DNA of 64,000 nucleotides from Cinclus cinclus (taxonomy: Eukaryota; Chordata; Aves; Passeriformes; Cinclidae): assembly GCF_963662255.1 (NCBI RefSeq), contig NC_085055.1:1163979-1227978 (forward strand). The letters run 5' to 3'. Below the pieces are notes generated by a model. It had not been told where the DNA came from. It saw nothing but the letters and a program-made list of their open reading frames with translations, and made no database searches. Every line of letters begins with the position of its first letter. The first letter of the stretch is position 1. Of this stretch, positions 45,311 to 58,003 are shown piece after piece. Position numbers and translations under genes: made by a program.

Positions 45311-48300
45311 ACTGAATTTTCCAGCTCAGATCCTGAACCCTGAGACCCTCACCCTCCTCATTGAGCAAATGGACCCGAGAGCCCAAAACCCTGGCTGGGT
45401 TCAGGCTGGGAAATGTGTGGGTTTTGGGTTAGAAAGGGTGTCCAAGGGAATGGGTGTCATCCATGCTGGGAGCTGGGACAGCCTGGGGACAGGGGCTGCT
45501 GGCTGGGGATGGCGGGTGAAGGGACACTGGCATTGCACTTTGCTTCCAAAGAGGTTCCCTTTAAAGGGATGACGTCCTCTATGGAAAGTCTACAAGTTCT
45601 CTCTGCTTCTAAGAAAAGCAAATTTTCTTTGAAACATTTGCTTTCCCAGGAGGTTTCCTTGCCTGTGGCTAGTTTGAGCTTAAAATTGAAATAAGATACC
45701 ATGACTGCTATTTTTATGGATCCAGCACAGTCCCAGCTCTCACTGCTGGGTGGGGAAATTTGGTGACAATGTGCAGGGATGGGTGGGGCTGTGGAAGAGC
45801 ATTTCTGGGGTCAGAACAGTGTCGGGAGAAATGCAAAGGGCTCTGTGCCACCGCGCTGCTGGGCCAGCTGGGCATCCTTGGAGCAAGCTGGGGTTGGAGA
45901 AAGGGAGCTGAGCACCCAGTGCTGGGGGGATGAAATGGGAGAGTGTCCCAGGAACACGGCTCAGCATCCCAGGAATGCTGTGCTCGGAGCAGAGCTGTGG
46001 CACGAGGAGTTCCTGGGCTGGCAGGAGCTCTGCTGTCCCCGAGCAAGATCCTCTCATTCACTGGGGCTCCTGATCTGCAAACACACCACCCTTTAATGAG
46101 AATTCCTTTGCTCCTTCTGATGATCCCACTCCCACGTTGCAGTTGTGTTTCAAAAGACTGGTGTCCTTTTCAGCACAGGAAAATCCCCATTTATCTTGTT
46201 TCTCTCTCATTTTACCCTTTCCACGGTGTTGGTCCATGCAGATATGATTTAAATCTTGTTCCCCCACTGAGGGGCACAGGTGCAGGTCCACAGTGTTCCC
46301 ATGAAGGTTGTGATCCCCTGTCTGAAGTGTCCTGCCCAGATTGTCCTCCAAGAGCCCTGGTGCACGGACACACCCTGGCCTGGGACCCAGCCCAAAAGGC
46401 ATCTCCCAGAAGTTGTCAGCAATGTTCATCTCTGTGTTCTGCTGCACCAAAACCTGCCCAGCCCGGGGGAGAACCCTGCAAAGAGCTTGGGGAGAAAAAT
46501 TCTGTAGGGTTGAATAGCCCACCCCAAACCCAATGAAGAGGGAGTGTTAAAACCATAGAAAAACCTAATTAATGAGAGACTGTGGGACTGCTGTGGGGGC
46601 AGCTGGGGCTGCAGGAGCCCCCTGCACACCCCTTCAGCCACCTCTGCTGGCTTGGCAAGTGGAGTATCCCTCGCTGAGCAGAGCCACCAGTCATGGGGAA
46701 ATAAAGCATGTGCTTAATTTCTGTTGAAGCTGATGGATTGCAACCTCTGCTCCATTTTAAGTGTGTACATTTTTCACAGCTGACAGAGGCAGCTGTAACT
46801 TACAGCGTTTTCCACAAATCCAGAGATTTCTCCTGTGGCAGAGGGGCTGGGCAGAGGGCTCTGCTGAGGGCAGGGATGTTCCAGCAGTTCCCACTGCTGC
46901 TTCCATGGGGTGTTTTCTCTTCCAGAAGTGCAGGGACTCTTCTCTCTGACTGTGAGCTTGGATATTTTCTCTTTCTTCTTCTGCCTCCTGGATGTTTCTT
47001 CAGCTCTCCATGGGTCCAGTGTAAAGCCAGCACAGTAGAAACCCCTTTTTTTTTAATTAAGATTTATTCAATTGCATGTGGGAAGTAATGAATTGTGAAC
47101 AAGAAACACTTACTGAACACTTGTAAGCTGTTTCATTTACAGGCTGATCAGTTCTTTTCCCTTTCATTGCTTCAGCCCATGCAGCACAGTTCAGCTGTTA
47201 CAGAAGACCCCAAAGTGCAGCAGTGCATGAGCTGGACTCATTTCTGATGACAACATAATTTCTCTCAGACAAAACACCATTTAAAAGCAAATTTGGTGCC
47301 TTGTTATCCAGCGAGGTGTTCACTGCACAGCTCCTTTCCATGCACACTTTGCTGGGCTGAGGCTCTGGCTGTAAAACCTCCCAGTGTTCTGCTCCTTGCT
47401 GATTCCCTCACAGGGCCTGGGGGGGAAATCTTATATGGGTAGATGTGCCTGCAAGAGCACACAGGCAGCTTCTGCAAAACATGCTGCTGGCAAATGTTGG
47501 GGTGGAAAGTATTTATGGAGGTCACAGAGTCCTGAGCCACTGCTGGGTTAACCCCTGCTGCAGTTGGGCTGGGCTTTGCATTCCTGTTTTATCTGTTTTA
47601 TATAAGCTGAGGTTCTGTTCCAGGAGGGTGAATTCTTCCCAGAGCACAGAAACCCCTGGCAAACCCACTTCACTTGGCATGGCCTCCTTGGGGTGTTCTG
47701 CAGGGAACCCCCTGAGCTCCTGCATCCCCAGACAGTGCTGTCCTCTTTCTGTCACTTTTGCTGGTTAAGCAACAAATTAAAACCTGGGAATTTAGGAATG
47801 TGAAACTTTTATGCAGAGACTGGCCAGCAGGCAGCCCTTCGTAGGATGTTCCCTTTTTCCTTTCTCCTTCCCCATTTTCCCACTTCCCTTTCCCCTTTTC
47901 CCTTTCTTGACTGCAGTGGGAACTGGGAGGAGCTGGCACCCAGACCCTTGGCCAGCTCTGGCCATCCCATTTCAAATGGGTTCAGCAACCTGGGCTCTGG
48001 GGTCTGAGGGATGGCATTGTCCCTGCACCGGGCAGGGTGATTAAACAGGATTTTGGCTTAGGGAAAAGATGATGGGCAGGGATTACAGATGTGATTAAAT
48101 CAGGAACAGCCTGTGGCCAACCACTCACCGTCTCCCACTGCGCAGGAACTGGGGCAGGGGGGAGCAAAGGACATTTTGTACAACAAGTTTGAGCACAGGA
48201 AACCCTTTCCCAGCCTCTTGTAAAGGAACTGGGGAACTCCCCGAGCTCCAGCAGGTTGAAGATGTTATCAGGTATCAGCCAAGGCCGTCCAAGGTGTTGA

Positions 48301-48799
48301 ACACCAAGGGGGGATTTAACCCCTAGCAAGCAGAGCCCCCTCTTACACCCCTGCAGAGCTACCCCAGAGAAGGGAATTTGGGAATGATCCCACTGCTATA
48401 GCTGCTCTTCCAGGCTTCCTTAGCAAGGCCCATTTTGTGCACTGAAGCTTTAAAATACCTAATCTTTAGATGGCAAAATATGTGAGGGCTCATGATGGGG
48501 TCCTGTAATCCTGCCCTGTAATCCTGTCCTCATCTGCTCTGAGTGCTGCTGCATTATATTTATTGGGATATATCTTCCAGCCTTAATGTTTTCTGTGCTT
48601 CCTGTGCAGATTGATCCACAGAGCTGCATCCAGCTGTGTCCTTTCTTTAACAGTGTCAGGTGTCCTAAGTGGTTTTTTTAGTCTTTTTTAGTCTGTTCAA
48701 ACTACACAGCAGCTACCTGGTGCACTGGTGACAGGACACTTCCCCATGCCTGCCTTTCTCCCTAATGATCTCAGTTCCTTGGGATTTCTGTTATTTTTG

Positions 48800-48870
48800 T
48801 AGGGTGTCCTCCCTGCCCATGGATGAGCTTTAAGGTCCCTTCCAACCCAAACTATTTCATAATAATTCCC
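48800..48870 (+). repeat. CR1-like 3' tail
   Basis: CTGCCCATGGATGAGCTTTA and AGGTCCCTTCCAACCCAAAC. Confidence 0.8.
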
Positions 48871-49578
48871 CGAAGTCCTCACAGAGCCACGCACAAGCTC
48901 AGGCTCAGTCTGCTGCTACTTCCAGGGCTGTTCCCACCTTTCTGTGAGAGGTTCCCAGCCCAAGCAGGTGCTTGGTTTTGTGGGAAAAACAAAGCAGATT
49001 TTACCCTCCCCATTCCCCACCGCTGCACTCAATCCCAGCTGACCCTCAGCTGCTCCAGCAGGAATTTGCACTTTTGCTGCTTTTCCCCCGCACCTGCTGC
49101 TGCTGTGGAAGTCTGGCTGCCAGGCTGGGCTGGCAGATCCTCCATCCCTGATCCATGGGCAGGTGATCCCACTGAGCCTCCTCCCTGCTCCTGCAGCCGC
49201 TGCTCCGTGCACAGCACACCCGGGGCTCACTCCAGAATTTGGGATATTTCTGGGGGTATTTATAGACAGCTCTGGAGGCTGTAGTCTGGGGTGAAACTCA
49301 GCCCACGTGGTCCTGGATAGAAGAGGTTTTATCTGAAGTTTTTGGGTTGACTTTGGGAGCTGCTGAGAAAGGGACGTGTCCTGATGCTGCACCGACACAA
49401 AACGCTGAGCAGGGGGCGAATTTGGGAGCAAAACCTCCTCTTGTGGCTTGCAGGTTTATTTTGAGGCTGCCTCCTTTAGGAATGATGATAAATGCAGGCT
49501 CTGGCAGGGCTCAGTGCCAGGGCAGAGCAGGTCCTGTGTCACTCAGCAGCCTTGGTGTCCTGGCTGTGCCTGGCATGG

Positions 49579-50013
49579 CAGGTGAGCATGGCTCAGGTGG
49601 GCATGGCTCAGGTGGGCATGGCTCAGGTGGGTATGGCTCAGGTGAGCATGGTTCAGGTGGGCATGGCTCAGGTGGGCATGGTTCAGGTGGGCATGGCTCA
49701 GGTGGGCATGGCTCAGGTGGGTATGGCTCAGGTGAGCATGGCTCAGGTGAGCATGGTTCAGGTGGGCATGGCTCAGGTGGGCATGGTTCAGGTGGGCATG
49801 GCTCAGGTGAGCATAGCTCAGGTGAGCATGGTTCAGGTGAGCATGGCTCAGGTGGGCATGGCTCAGGTGGGTATGGCTCAGGTGAGCATGGCTCAGGTGA
49901 GCATGGTTCAGGTGGGCATGGCTCAGGTGGGTATGGCTCAGGTGGGTATGGCTCAGGTGAGCATGGTTCAGGTGGATATGGCTCAGGTGGGTATGGCTCA
50001 GGTGGGCTCAGCA
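49579..50013 (+). repeat. 15-bp minisatellite (GCATGGCTCAGGTGG)
   Basis: About 28-29 tandem copies differing mainly at GGTGGG/GGTGAG, GCATGG/GTATGG and GGCTCA/GGTTCA. Because 15 is divisible by three, all frames stay open and give spurious repetitive ORFs on both strands. About ten copies contain CAGGTGAG, a perfect splice-donor core. Confidence 0.97.
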
Positions 50014-50834
50014 GAGCTGTTCCCAGCACCCACTTTTGAACCAAACTTGGTTTTTCACAGTCGAAGCCATCAGAGCACTGAGCTGGGATGTGACTGCACT
50101 GCTCTGTGTTTTCCCCACGCTGAATTGAGCCCCCTCTGTTTCTGTGTCTCCCGGTGGTGTTGGGGAGGGCTCGGGGGGAGGATGGAATGGATCAAAGGCA
50201 GCTTTTCTATGAGAAACCCCCTGTGCAGCCTGTGTGTGCCTGATAAGCCTTTTCTCCCGTGTTTTCAGTGTATTTTCATAGTTGCTGGCTTCACCCCGGC
50301 GCCAGAAAGGCTCCAGAAGCCAGCACGGTGTTTCCATCATTCCAAGGGCATGGCTGCTGCTTTTTCCAGAGGTTTTTGCGGAGAGCACAAAGGGGATCCT
50401 TGGAAAGTCCACGGGGGCAGGCTGAGGCTGCTGGGAGCTGCTCCCCATGGTCCAGGCACTGCTGGGATGAGGCTTCTCCCCCAGCCCCCCGTTCCCCACC
50501 CCAGCTGGGGACATGGAACCGTTTTTCACTGCAGAAAAAGACACAATCTGTAGATTGCAGGAGTAATTATTCATTTCCCCTGAGGGCCTAATGAGTGGTT
50601 ATGGATTTGGCAGTAAGTAATGATCCTCTTGCAAATCTTTTTGTTAATTAAATGGGCGCCGTTCCAGTGCAAAAGTGGTTGTTCAACGTTTGGGATGTGC
50701 CCAGAGATCAGGGACTACTTGCCCGGCCAGCACTGGCCTGGGAAATGCAGAAATCCTTGGCTTGGAAGTGCTTGGCAGTGGCTGGAGGTCATCTGAAGAC
50801 TTGACAGTGCCTTGTACTTGATTTACTAAAATGA

Positions 50835-50965
50835 CATTGGATCCCTGGCAGTGGCCAAGGCCGGGTTGGACAGGGCTGGGAGCTAACTGGGACAGTGGAA
50901 GATGTCCCTGCCATGGCACTGGATGAGCTTTAAGGTCCCTTCCAGCTCAATCCATTCCATGACAT
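50835..50965 (+). repeat. CR1-like LINE fragment
   Basis: GGATCCCTGGCAGTGGCCAA, GATGTCCCTGCCATGGC and GAGCTTTAAGGTCCCTTCCA. Confidence 0.8.
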
Positions 50966-52384
50966 TGTGCTGCTCTGAGGTACATCATGCTCTTGCCTCG
51001 TGGGCCAAAAAAGAAAAAAAAAAAAAATCAAGCCATTGCAGAGAATTTTGCAAGTGAATAAAGAGCAAAGGAAAATTCAGGAGCCAAAGAACCACTGCTG
51101 GCCCTGGCAGCAGAGTGCTGTGCCTGCACCTGCGCAGGTGAAAAGGAGATTCCAGAGGTCCCGAAATGCTGATTTTTCAGCAGCAGTGTGGGCTGGTAAC
51201 TGAGAGGCAGAGGAAGTGCTGACACAGTGGGTTTTGCCAATCCCTCCCCCGAAGAGGAGCCTGGCAGTGGGGAAAGGATCCATTAAAATTAATGGGGCTG
51301 AAGATGGTTCCCTGGTAATCTGCTGCGTTTCAGCACATGCCATTGTCCTGGGTGATGTGCTAATTCCCCTAGTGATGAATTCCAGCAGATGCCTCATTCC
51401 TTTGGGGATGCTGGGGGGTGAAGGGTTTTGCCTCGGGAGCAGGAGCAAGGTCTTGTGCCTGTTTTGCTGTGTGCAGCTGATGGGATTCGTACCTTGTGTC
51501 ACTCACGTTAATAATTAGAAATGCTGTTGCAGCTGAAAGAGAGACTCTCAGGAGAAGACTTAAAATTCTTCTTTGGAAAATGCTATTTGGGAAGGTGATA
51601 TTTTTAATAGTGCTTATTATGCAGTGGTGACTTATATAAGATAATGACTGATGGAGGCACTTGGCTTTCACTGAGTTGCTCACAGAGGGTCCAAGTCCCT
51701 CCACCAGCTGTAGGAAGAGGTGAAAACTGAGGGGTCCCAGGAGAGGAGGAAGTTTCCTGGAAGGTACTCATTGGAAAAGAGTTTCCCAAACAGCACAGTC
51801 TGCTGCAGCTCATCTTTGTGCTGAGCCTCTGCCAGTTAATCTCAAAGAATTAGAAGTTGCTGCTCCATAATTGCTCCCCCATCTGCTCCAGCTGTCCCAG
51901 AACAGGAGCTGTGTTTGTTATCCAAACCCAACACCTCAGCAGCGCTCCTCCATACGAGTTAATTTAGAGCTCTGAGCTGTTACAAGCAATGCTTGAGTGA
52001 GATTTGACACGTGGATAACACAGCAATGTTCATAATCGCCTAAAATCTACTATTCAACAAGCACAGCCAAGCTGGAAGAACACAGCTTGGGCTGAGCTTT
52101 ATTTGGAATACATTTATCCACCAGGTGATGTGAAGCACACGGGGAAAATTACATTTTGTGTATGCACAGTGTAGAACACGAGTATGGCAGAAGGGAAAAT
52201 GATTTCTTGGCCACGAGCTGGCACAGCAGCCCCGAGTGCCTGAGGGTGCTGCTGCTCCAGGCCTGGCATGGATGCTCAGTGCCTGGATACCGTGTCAGGG
52301 GCTCCCAGGGGGAATAAAACAGAAACCCCTCTTCTTCTGTGAGGCGGAGCTTTGTGCAGCTCTAAGTGTTTCAATCATATTTAA

Positions 52385-52450
52385 TCACACAATCGCAGAG
52401 TGGCTTGTGCTGGAAGGGACCTTAAAGACCATTAAGTGCTCAGTGTAGCA
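52385..52450 (-). repeat. CR1-like 3' tail
   Basis: AATCGCAGAGTGGCTTGTGC and TGGAAGGGACCTTAAAGACC in reverse orientation. Confidence 0.75.
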
Positions 52451-52597
52451 CAATACATTAATATAATGGTGACTTCTGGAGCCCTTCATGTAAGGCACTG
52501 GCTTGCAGTGAGCTGAGAAATGGAATAGATAGCATGGGAAAATTAAATTACCTGCTTTGGAGCACGGATCCAGCAGCTAATGGGCTGCAGGCACTAT

Positions 52598-52614
52598 GGG
52601 GGGGGGGGGGGGGG
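52598..52614 (+). repeat. Poly-G run
   Basis: About 16-17 consecutive G. Confidence 0.9.
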
Positions 52615-52854
52615 TGTTCTCTCCACGGGGACAAGAGACCAATTAATTAAATTGGGCCCTGATGAGTTCCACCCTTGGTGTCACACAGGAGAGCTCTGGG
52701 CTGGGTCCCAGCATTGATTCTTTCCTGTTGTATCAAGAGATTATTTCTGTGATGTTGACAGAGTGCAGAGCTCCTTGGGGCTCCCTCGGGGCTGGGAGTG
52801 CTCTGGGTGCTCCCACACCCAGGGTGGGGCTGGCCTTGGACCACTCGGGGGATT

Positions 52855-52924
52855 TGGGACGGGATGGGATGGGATGGGACGGGACGGGACGGGACGGGAC
52901 GGGATGGGATGGGATGGGATGGGA
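52855..52924 (+). repeat. (GGGAY)n pentamer repeat
   Basis: About 13 units, arranged GGGAT, then GGGAC, then GGGAT. Confidence 0.95.
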
Positions 52925-52954
52925 GTTTTTCCAGGAGTTTAGAGCAGCACAGAG

Positions 52955-53130
52955 TCCCAGCCAGGTTTGGGTTGGGAGGGACCTTTGAGCCCACCCTGTG
53001 CCAGGCCTGCCATGGGCACAGAGACACCTCCCACTGTCCCAGGCTGCTCCAAGCCCCAATGTCCAGCCTGGCCTGGGACAATTCCAGGGATCCAGGGCAG
53101 CCACAGCTGCTCAGGCGCTGGGTTTATCCC
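52955..53130 (-). repeat. CR1-like LINE fragment
   Basis: GGTTTGGGTTGGGAGGGACC, CACTGTCCCAGGCTGCTCCA and CAGGGCAGCCACAGCTGCTC in reverse orientation. Confidence 0.85.
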
Positions 53131-53978
53131 ATCCAGCCTTACCCCAAGCCGTGCTGGCAGAGCAGCGTGGCTCAGAGCTGTCACATTCCGACCTTTGGTC
53201 CATTCCTGGTGGATGGAGCCCTCGGAGCTGCCCCGGGTCCCGGGGAGGTGACAAACCTCATGTGCCACCAGAGGAACCCCGGGCTGGGCACCGCCCCCAG
53301 CCTGGCTCCAAACGATGCCTTTTAACTAAAAACCGTTTAATGGGAATTTTGATCCGTTTTCCTCAAGTGCGGTTACAAATGCAAATGGAGTTTTTGATGT
53401 GAAAGCAGCGGAAATGTGATGGCTGTGGGCTCGATAACGCCGAGCTTTTGTTGTGCAGCTCATTTCCTCGCCCAGCATCCAGCAGCGTTATCAGAAAGAG
53501 CCATTCCTGGCGGGGTTAGCTGCGCCCCGAATTGCTGCAGATCGCTGCGGGGTCCGGGGCTGCTGCTGCCGGCGGGACCCCTCCTCTGAGGGGCTGGAGC
53601 CTGGCTGCTAACTGGGATGAATCCCAGGAAAACCCTGCTGGGAGCTCCGGGGCAGCGCTCCTTATCTCAGCCGTGTCCGGATCAGCGCAATTTCGGGAGA
53701 TGTCAGGAACGGCCGCGATCCTCGGGAATGATCCCAGCAGGAAAGCCGCTCCCGAGCAGCTCTGGGGACGGAGGGAGCTGGCAGAGCCCGGGCTGTGTTT
53801 GTCATCGCGGCTCTTACAGCCCGCTGAAACTTTGACTGGGACATAAAATTGCCCTGAGTGTCGGGAGTCTGGAAATCAGGGATCTGGGATAATCCCCGGG
53901 AAGGCTGTACTGGGTTTGGGGAGTGTGGCTCTGGGGGTGTAGCCAGGTCTGGGCTGTTGGATAAAATAAAGAAAGGCT

Positions 53979-54004
53979 TTTTTTTTTTTTTTTTTTTTTT
54001 TTTT
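53979..54004 (+). repeat. Poly-T run
   Basis: About 26 consecutive T. Confidence 0.9.
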
Positions 54005-54299
54005 GGGGTGGAAAAGCTCCAAGGGCTCTGATTTTGGAGTGGGATCCTGCCCTCATGGCACTGCCAGCAGCGTTTTCAGTGCTGCCATGCACTCTCCTGA
54101 GGTCGGCTCCATCCAAGGGCACTGCGTGCAAAGTCTCACTGAGCATCTGTCTAAATGTCCAACACAGTTAAAGGTCTCTTCATGAAAGATAAATCCATAT
54201 TTTTGATGTGTCTGCAGCCTGGAAGCACTGACTGTTCCATCCTGCTGCATCTCCCTGGTCCTGGGGCTGCTCTGGCAGCACTGGGAGCAGAGAGAACAC

Positions 54300-54440
54300 T
54301 TCTAACATGGTTTGGGTTTGGAAGAAACCTTATTGTCCACCTTGTTCCACCCCCTGACGTGGGCAGGAATGCCTCCCACTATCCCAGGCTGCTCCAAGCC
54401 CTGTCCAGCCTGGCCTTGGACAGGGATTCAGGGCCACGAA
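54300..54440 (-). repeat. CR1-like LINE fragment
   Basis: ATGGTTTGGGTTTGGAAGAA, CACTATCCCAGGCTGCTCCA and CAGCCTGGCCTTGGACAGGG in reverse orientation. Confidence 0.8.
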
Positions 54441-54569
54441 CCACCTCTGTCATGGGCCCTGCTCCAGGTGTTTTGCTAAATTCAGTTGTCTTCTCTCAAT
54501 GTGGAAGAATTTCAGTTAAAGAGCTTAGGCAGGCTGGGTTGGCATCATTGCTGTAACCTGGATTGCTGG

Positions 54570-54640
54570 AATCACAGACTGATGTGGCTGGAGGGGGCCT
54601 GAAAGACCACCCAGTCCCAAGGCCCTGCCATGCAGGGAGG
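54570..54640 (-). repeat. CR1-like 3' tail
   Basis: GAATCACAGACTGATGTGGC, TGGAGGGGGCCTGAAAGACC and CCCAGTCCCAAGGCCCTGCC. Confidence 0.7.
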
Positions 54641-57399
54641 GTAAATGGCCTGTGACTGCAGCCATGAGAAACAGAATCTCCAGCCAGAACTTGGCAGTGT
54701 ATTTTGAAGGAGCTCCACTATAAAGTGAAATTTAAAAAAGGAAGGAGCAATCAGCATGCTCAGCTCTGGCTGTGCTGGGCCAGGGCTGCAGCAGCTCACG
54801 AGGTTTCACCCAGCCCAGGCTGCAGGACCTTGATTCATGTTCATATTTTGGGCTGCAGAAACATCTTCCTGCCTCTGTTTGCAGCCAGAGCTGCACTGCC
54901 GACTGACCCTGGAGCCAAATCCCTGCAGGAGCTCTGGGAGGGGCTCCTCCCTCACCCCCCCCCCCATTCTGTTCCCAGCCCCACATCCCCTTCCAGCCCC
55001 CACAGGGATCCCAGCTGGGCTGCATAAAGCATTTTTTGCTTTTTGGAGGTTTCCATCCTGCTCGCTGCAGGGTGTGCATGGTCCTGCCCTGCAAGGCACA
55101 GAGACAGCTCTGGGGCCATGGATGTGTTTGTGCAGAGCCCCAGGACAGGTCCTGCTGCCTGCCCCACAGCCCCTGCTCACCCTGGGTCTGGTGGCTCTTT
55201 ATTTGACCCCCGGGGTGGCTGCAGTGGCTCCAGGACTTGGAGGGAGCCACTGGTGGGGTCACAGGGTGGTCACAAGCAGCTGTGTTAAACCACATTTGCT
55301 TGATGAAGCATTTTGAGTGAGTTATTTTAATGAGTGGTTGTCTTGCTCAGGGGGAAATGCACACGGGCATCTTGTCACAGTGATTTGGGGGCACTGAGGT
55401 GTCACAGGGAGCCTGGGCAGGGGCTCGTGCCTGAGTCCTCTGCTGGGGTTGTCACGTTCCTCCCCCTCTATAAGCTCGGGATTTTCACCGTATAGAATTA
55501 CGTTACTCCAACGTTTTACTCTAGAAGTGATTATCTTGCCCAGGGAAATGAAATAAATCCCATATTTAGATACATATTCTGTGCAGAGATTGTAACCCCT
55601 CCAAAGCTAAGCAGCTCGAGGTGAGATGCTCTGTGTCATGTGCCAGTGCAGAATGTGACTGTCCCTTTATGTCCTCTTCCCTGGCACCTCAGGGCATGGG
55701 TAGCCCTGGCAGTGGGGTTGGTGACCAGGACCTGGGGGACAGTGACCTGGGCTCATCCCCAGCCCCAAGCCACAGCATTTGGCAGATCTGGCTGCAGTGG
55801 GAACCCTCCAGAGATGTACGGGACAGAGGTAAAACACACCTTGGAATGCCTGATCCCAGCGAGGGGGTGTGAGGCCATCAGAGAGGGAATATTGAATATT
55901 TCCAGGTTGGCCAGTCCTGCTCTGGGCTCTGAAACACAGCTGGGCTCCAAAACCAAGTGGGTGCTGCCAGCAATGCTCCAGCTGCACCCCCCCGGTTGCA
56001 GGGAGACCTTGAGGATGTCCTGGGTGTGAGGGGCACCTTGGGGTCAGTGACCCCATGGCTTGTGTCCCCCCGATGCCCCATTGCTGGCTTTGCTGCAATA
56101 CTGACTGGGGTCTGGAAACTCTCCCGGGGTCCTGCTGCCCCCAAATCCCTGCTCGAGGGTGAGTCCAAGGAGACCACTCACAGCTGCATGATGAACTATT
56201 AATCCTCTTTGGGAAAATATCATAGAGTAGCTGCCTTTGTTCGGATTTAATGCTTTCCATCCTCAAAGGGATGTGCTGGGTACCTGTTAAGGAGTCATCA
56301 GGGAAGGAGCTGCAGCGAGATTGGCAGAAGCTCGTTGTCCCCTGTCACACGGGGTGGTGGGTGGCCTTGACCAGCTCCAGCTGTCCCCCTGCTCTCACAC
56401 AGCCCCTCCTCAGCAGGATGGACACACACCATGGTGTGCCCCCGCTGCAGGGCAGGGGTCAAAGCCCTCCCACCCTGAGCTCAAACCAGGTTTTGTGATC
56501 ACCCCCCAGCACCCCCAGCTCACTCTGCTCTGCTCTGGGTGCCTCAGCACATCACTGCAGGGGGGTCCAGCCTGGGAGCTGCTCCCACCCCGAGGGGATG
56601 GGCCTGGGGCCTGGCACTGAGCAGGGATGGGCACCAGGAGCTCCCAGCCCCCCAGACAGTCTGGGACAGATGTAGGACTGGGGTCTGGAGAGCCTCTCTG
56701 GACCATTTCCCATGGCCTGTGCTGGATGGGAAAGGGGCCACGGGTGACCCTGCCCTTGGCCACCTTCCCTGTCACCCACAGGCACGTCTGCTGTGGGGCT
56801 GCACCCAGGGACCCCCACTGCCTGTCCCTGCCCAGGGTCACCCACTGCCTGTCCCTGCCCAGGGTCACTGTGCTGGTGACAGTGATGGATGGGGATCCTG
56901 GGGGGCTTCCAAACCGTGTCACCCTCCCACCGCTGCCGTGAGCAGCTCCCCAGCCTGGGGGACCCCTCGGTGCCCGAAGCCCGTGCCCCAGCAGAGGTGG
57001 CACAGGGCAGTGCCGCGCTGGGAGCGTGGCCTCGGCTGCAGCTGGGGATGGGGATGTGGGAATGTGGACGGTTTGGGATTTGCTCTGCTGAGGGATGGGG
57101 ACGGTTTTGTTTCAAAGCCTTTGCGCTGCGGTTTATTGCGCTGGCGATGCTGGGGAACAGGATTAACCCCAGCCCTGCTGCGAGCCGGGGGCTGCGGGCG
57201 GCGGCTCCGGGTGCCAGGAGCACGGGATTAATGTGTTAACTCCCTCACACACCGGAGCACAGCGATTTTCCTCCCCCTCCCCCGTATTTTTTTTTTCTTT
57301 CTTTTTTCCACTCCCCCAGCATTAACCCATTTTAACACCGAATCGCTGCCCGCTCTAGAAGACCTCTCCGGCAGAGATTTTTCCGGGCGGATCTGCCCG

Positions 57400-58003
57400 A
57401 AGAACCTGCCTTCCCTCCGAGCACAAAGGAGGCCCGCGGTTCGCATCCTCGCCATCCTCCTCATCCTTCCCGCAGGCTCTGGCGGGGGGATCCCGGCTCC
57501 GCTGCGGAGCCGCTGCCAGCGCTCGGCGGGCTGCCATGGGTGGGAGGTAGCGCCTGGGCGAAGGACACCGATGGATGCTGCCGCTCCTTAGGGACGGGGC
57601 TCGGCTGTGCCTGCTCAGCACTTGGCGGTCCAGCGGCGCCGGAGCCGGCGCTCGCAGGATGCCCGCAGTGATTTAAAACCGGAGCCTGCGGCGAGGCAGA
57701 GCGGCTGCGGAGCGATCACCATGAAGGAGCGGCTCTCCGGGAGCACCTGACTGGATGGATGCTTCTGGCTGAAGCAGCAGCATCGCCGCGGACAGCCCGG
57801 AGCGAGCCCGAAGCCGCCGGCGCGGTTGCCGTGGCAAGTTCGCGTTCCGCTGCCGGGGGCACCGCGGGGACGCAGCGCGGCTCTCCCGGAGCCCCCCGTG
57901 CCCGGGCGGTCCCAGGTCGGGGCTTTGCCGGCCGTGCAGGGCAGCTGCAGCCCGTGGGGGGCCGGGGGTCCGCCCCACACCCGGCCGGGGCGCCGCGGGC
58001 GCG
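57400..58003 (+). promoter_or_regulatory. KCNAB1: CpG-rich leader/promoter of the Kv-beta-1.1 first exon
   Basis: Strongly CpG-enriched relative to the flanking introns, TATA-less, and ends at the Kv-beta-1.1 ATG. It has several ATGs upstream of the main start, including a nine-codon uORF at 57721-57750 with A at -3. The transcription start is not visible. Confidence 0.6.

Larger units (their letters stand above)
44953..58003 (+). other. KCNAB1 intron between the 1.2 and 1.1 first exons
   Basis: 13 kb without a recognised exon. It holds many CR1-like tails (45165, 48800, 50835, 52385, 52955, 54300, 54570), a 15-bp minisatellite (49579-50013), a poly-G run (52598-52614), a GGGAY pentamer array (52855-52924), poly-T (53979-54004) and a final CpG-rich leader (57400-58003). 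45315-48795 and 55300-57250 show nothing I can name. Confidence 0.75.

Noticed and set aside
49347..50553. Long repetitive ORFs (GSGGHGSGG, MAQVGMAQV and PEPCPPEP types)
   Set aside because: They arise because the 15-bp minisatellite is a multiple of three and stop-free in several frames on both strands. No start context, splice signals or conserved flanks support a gene.
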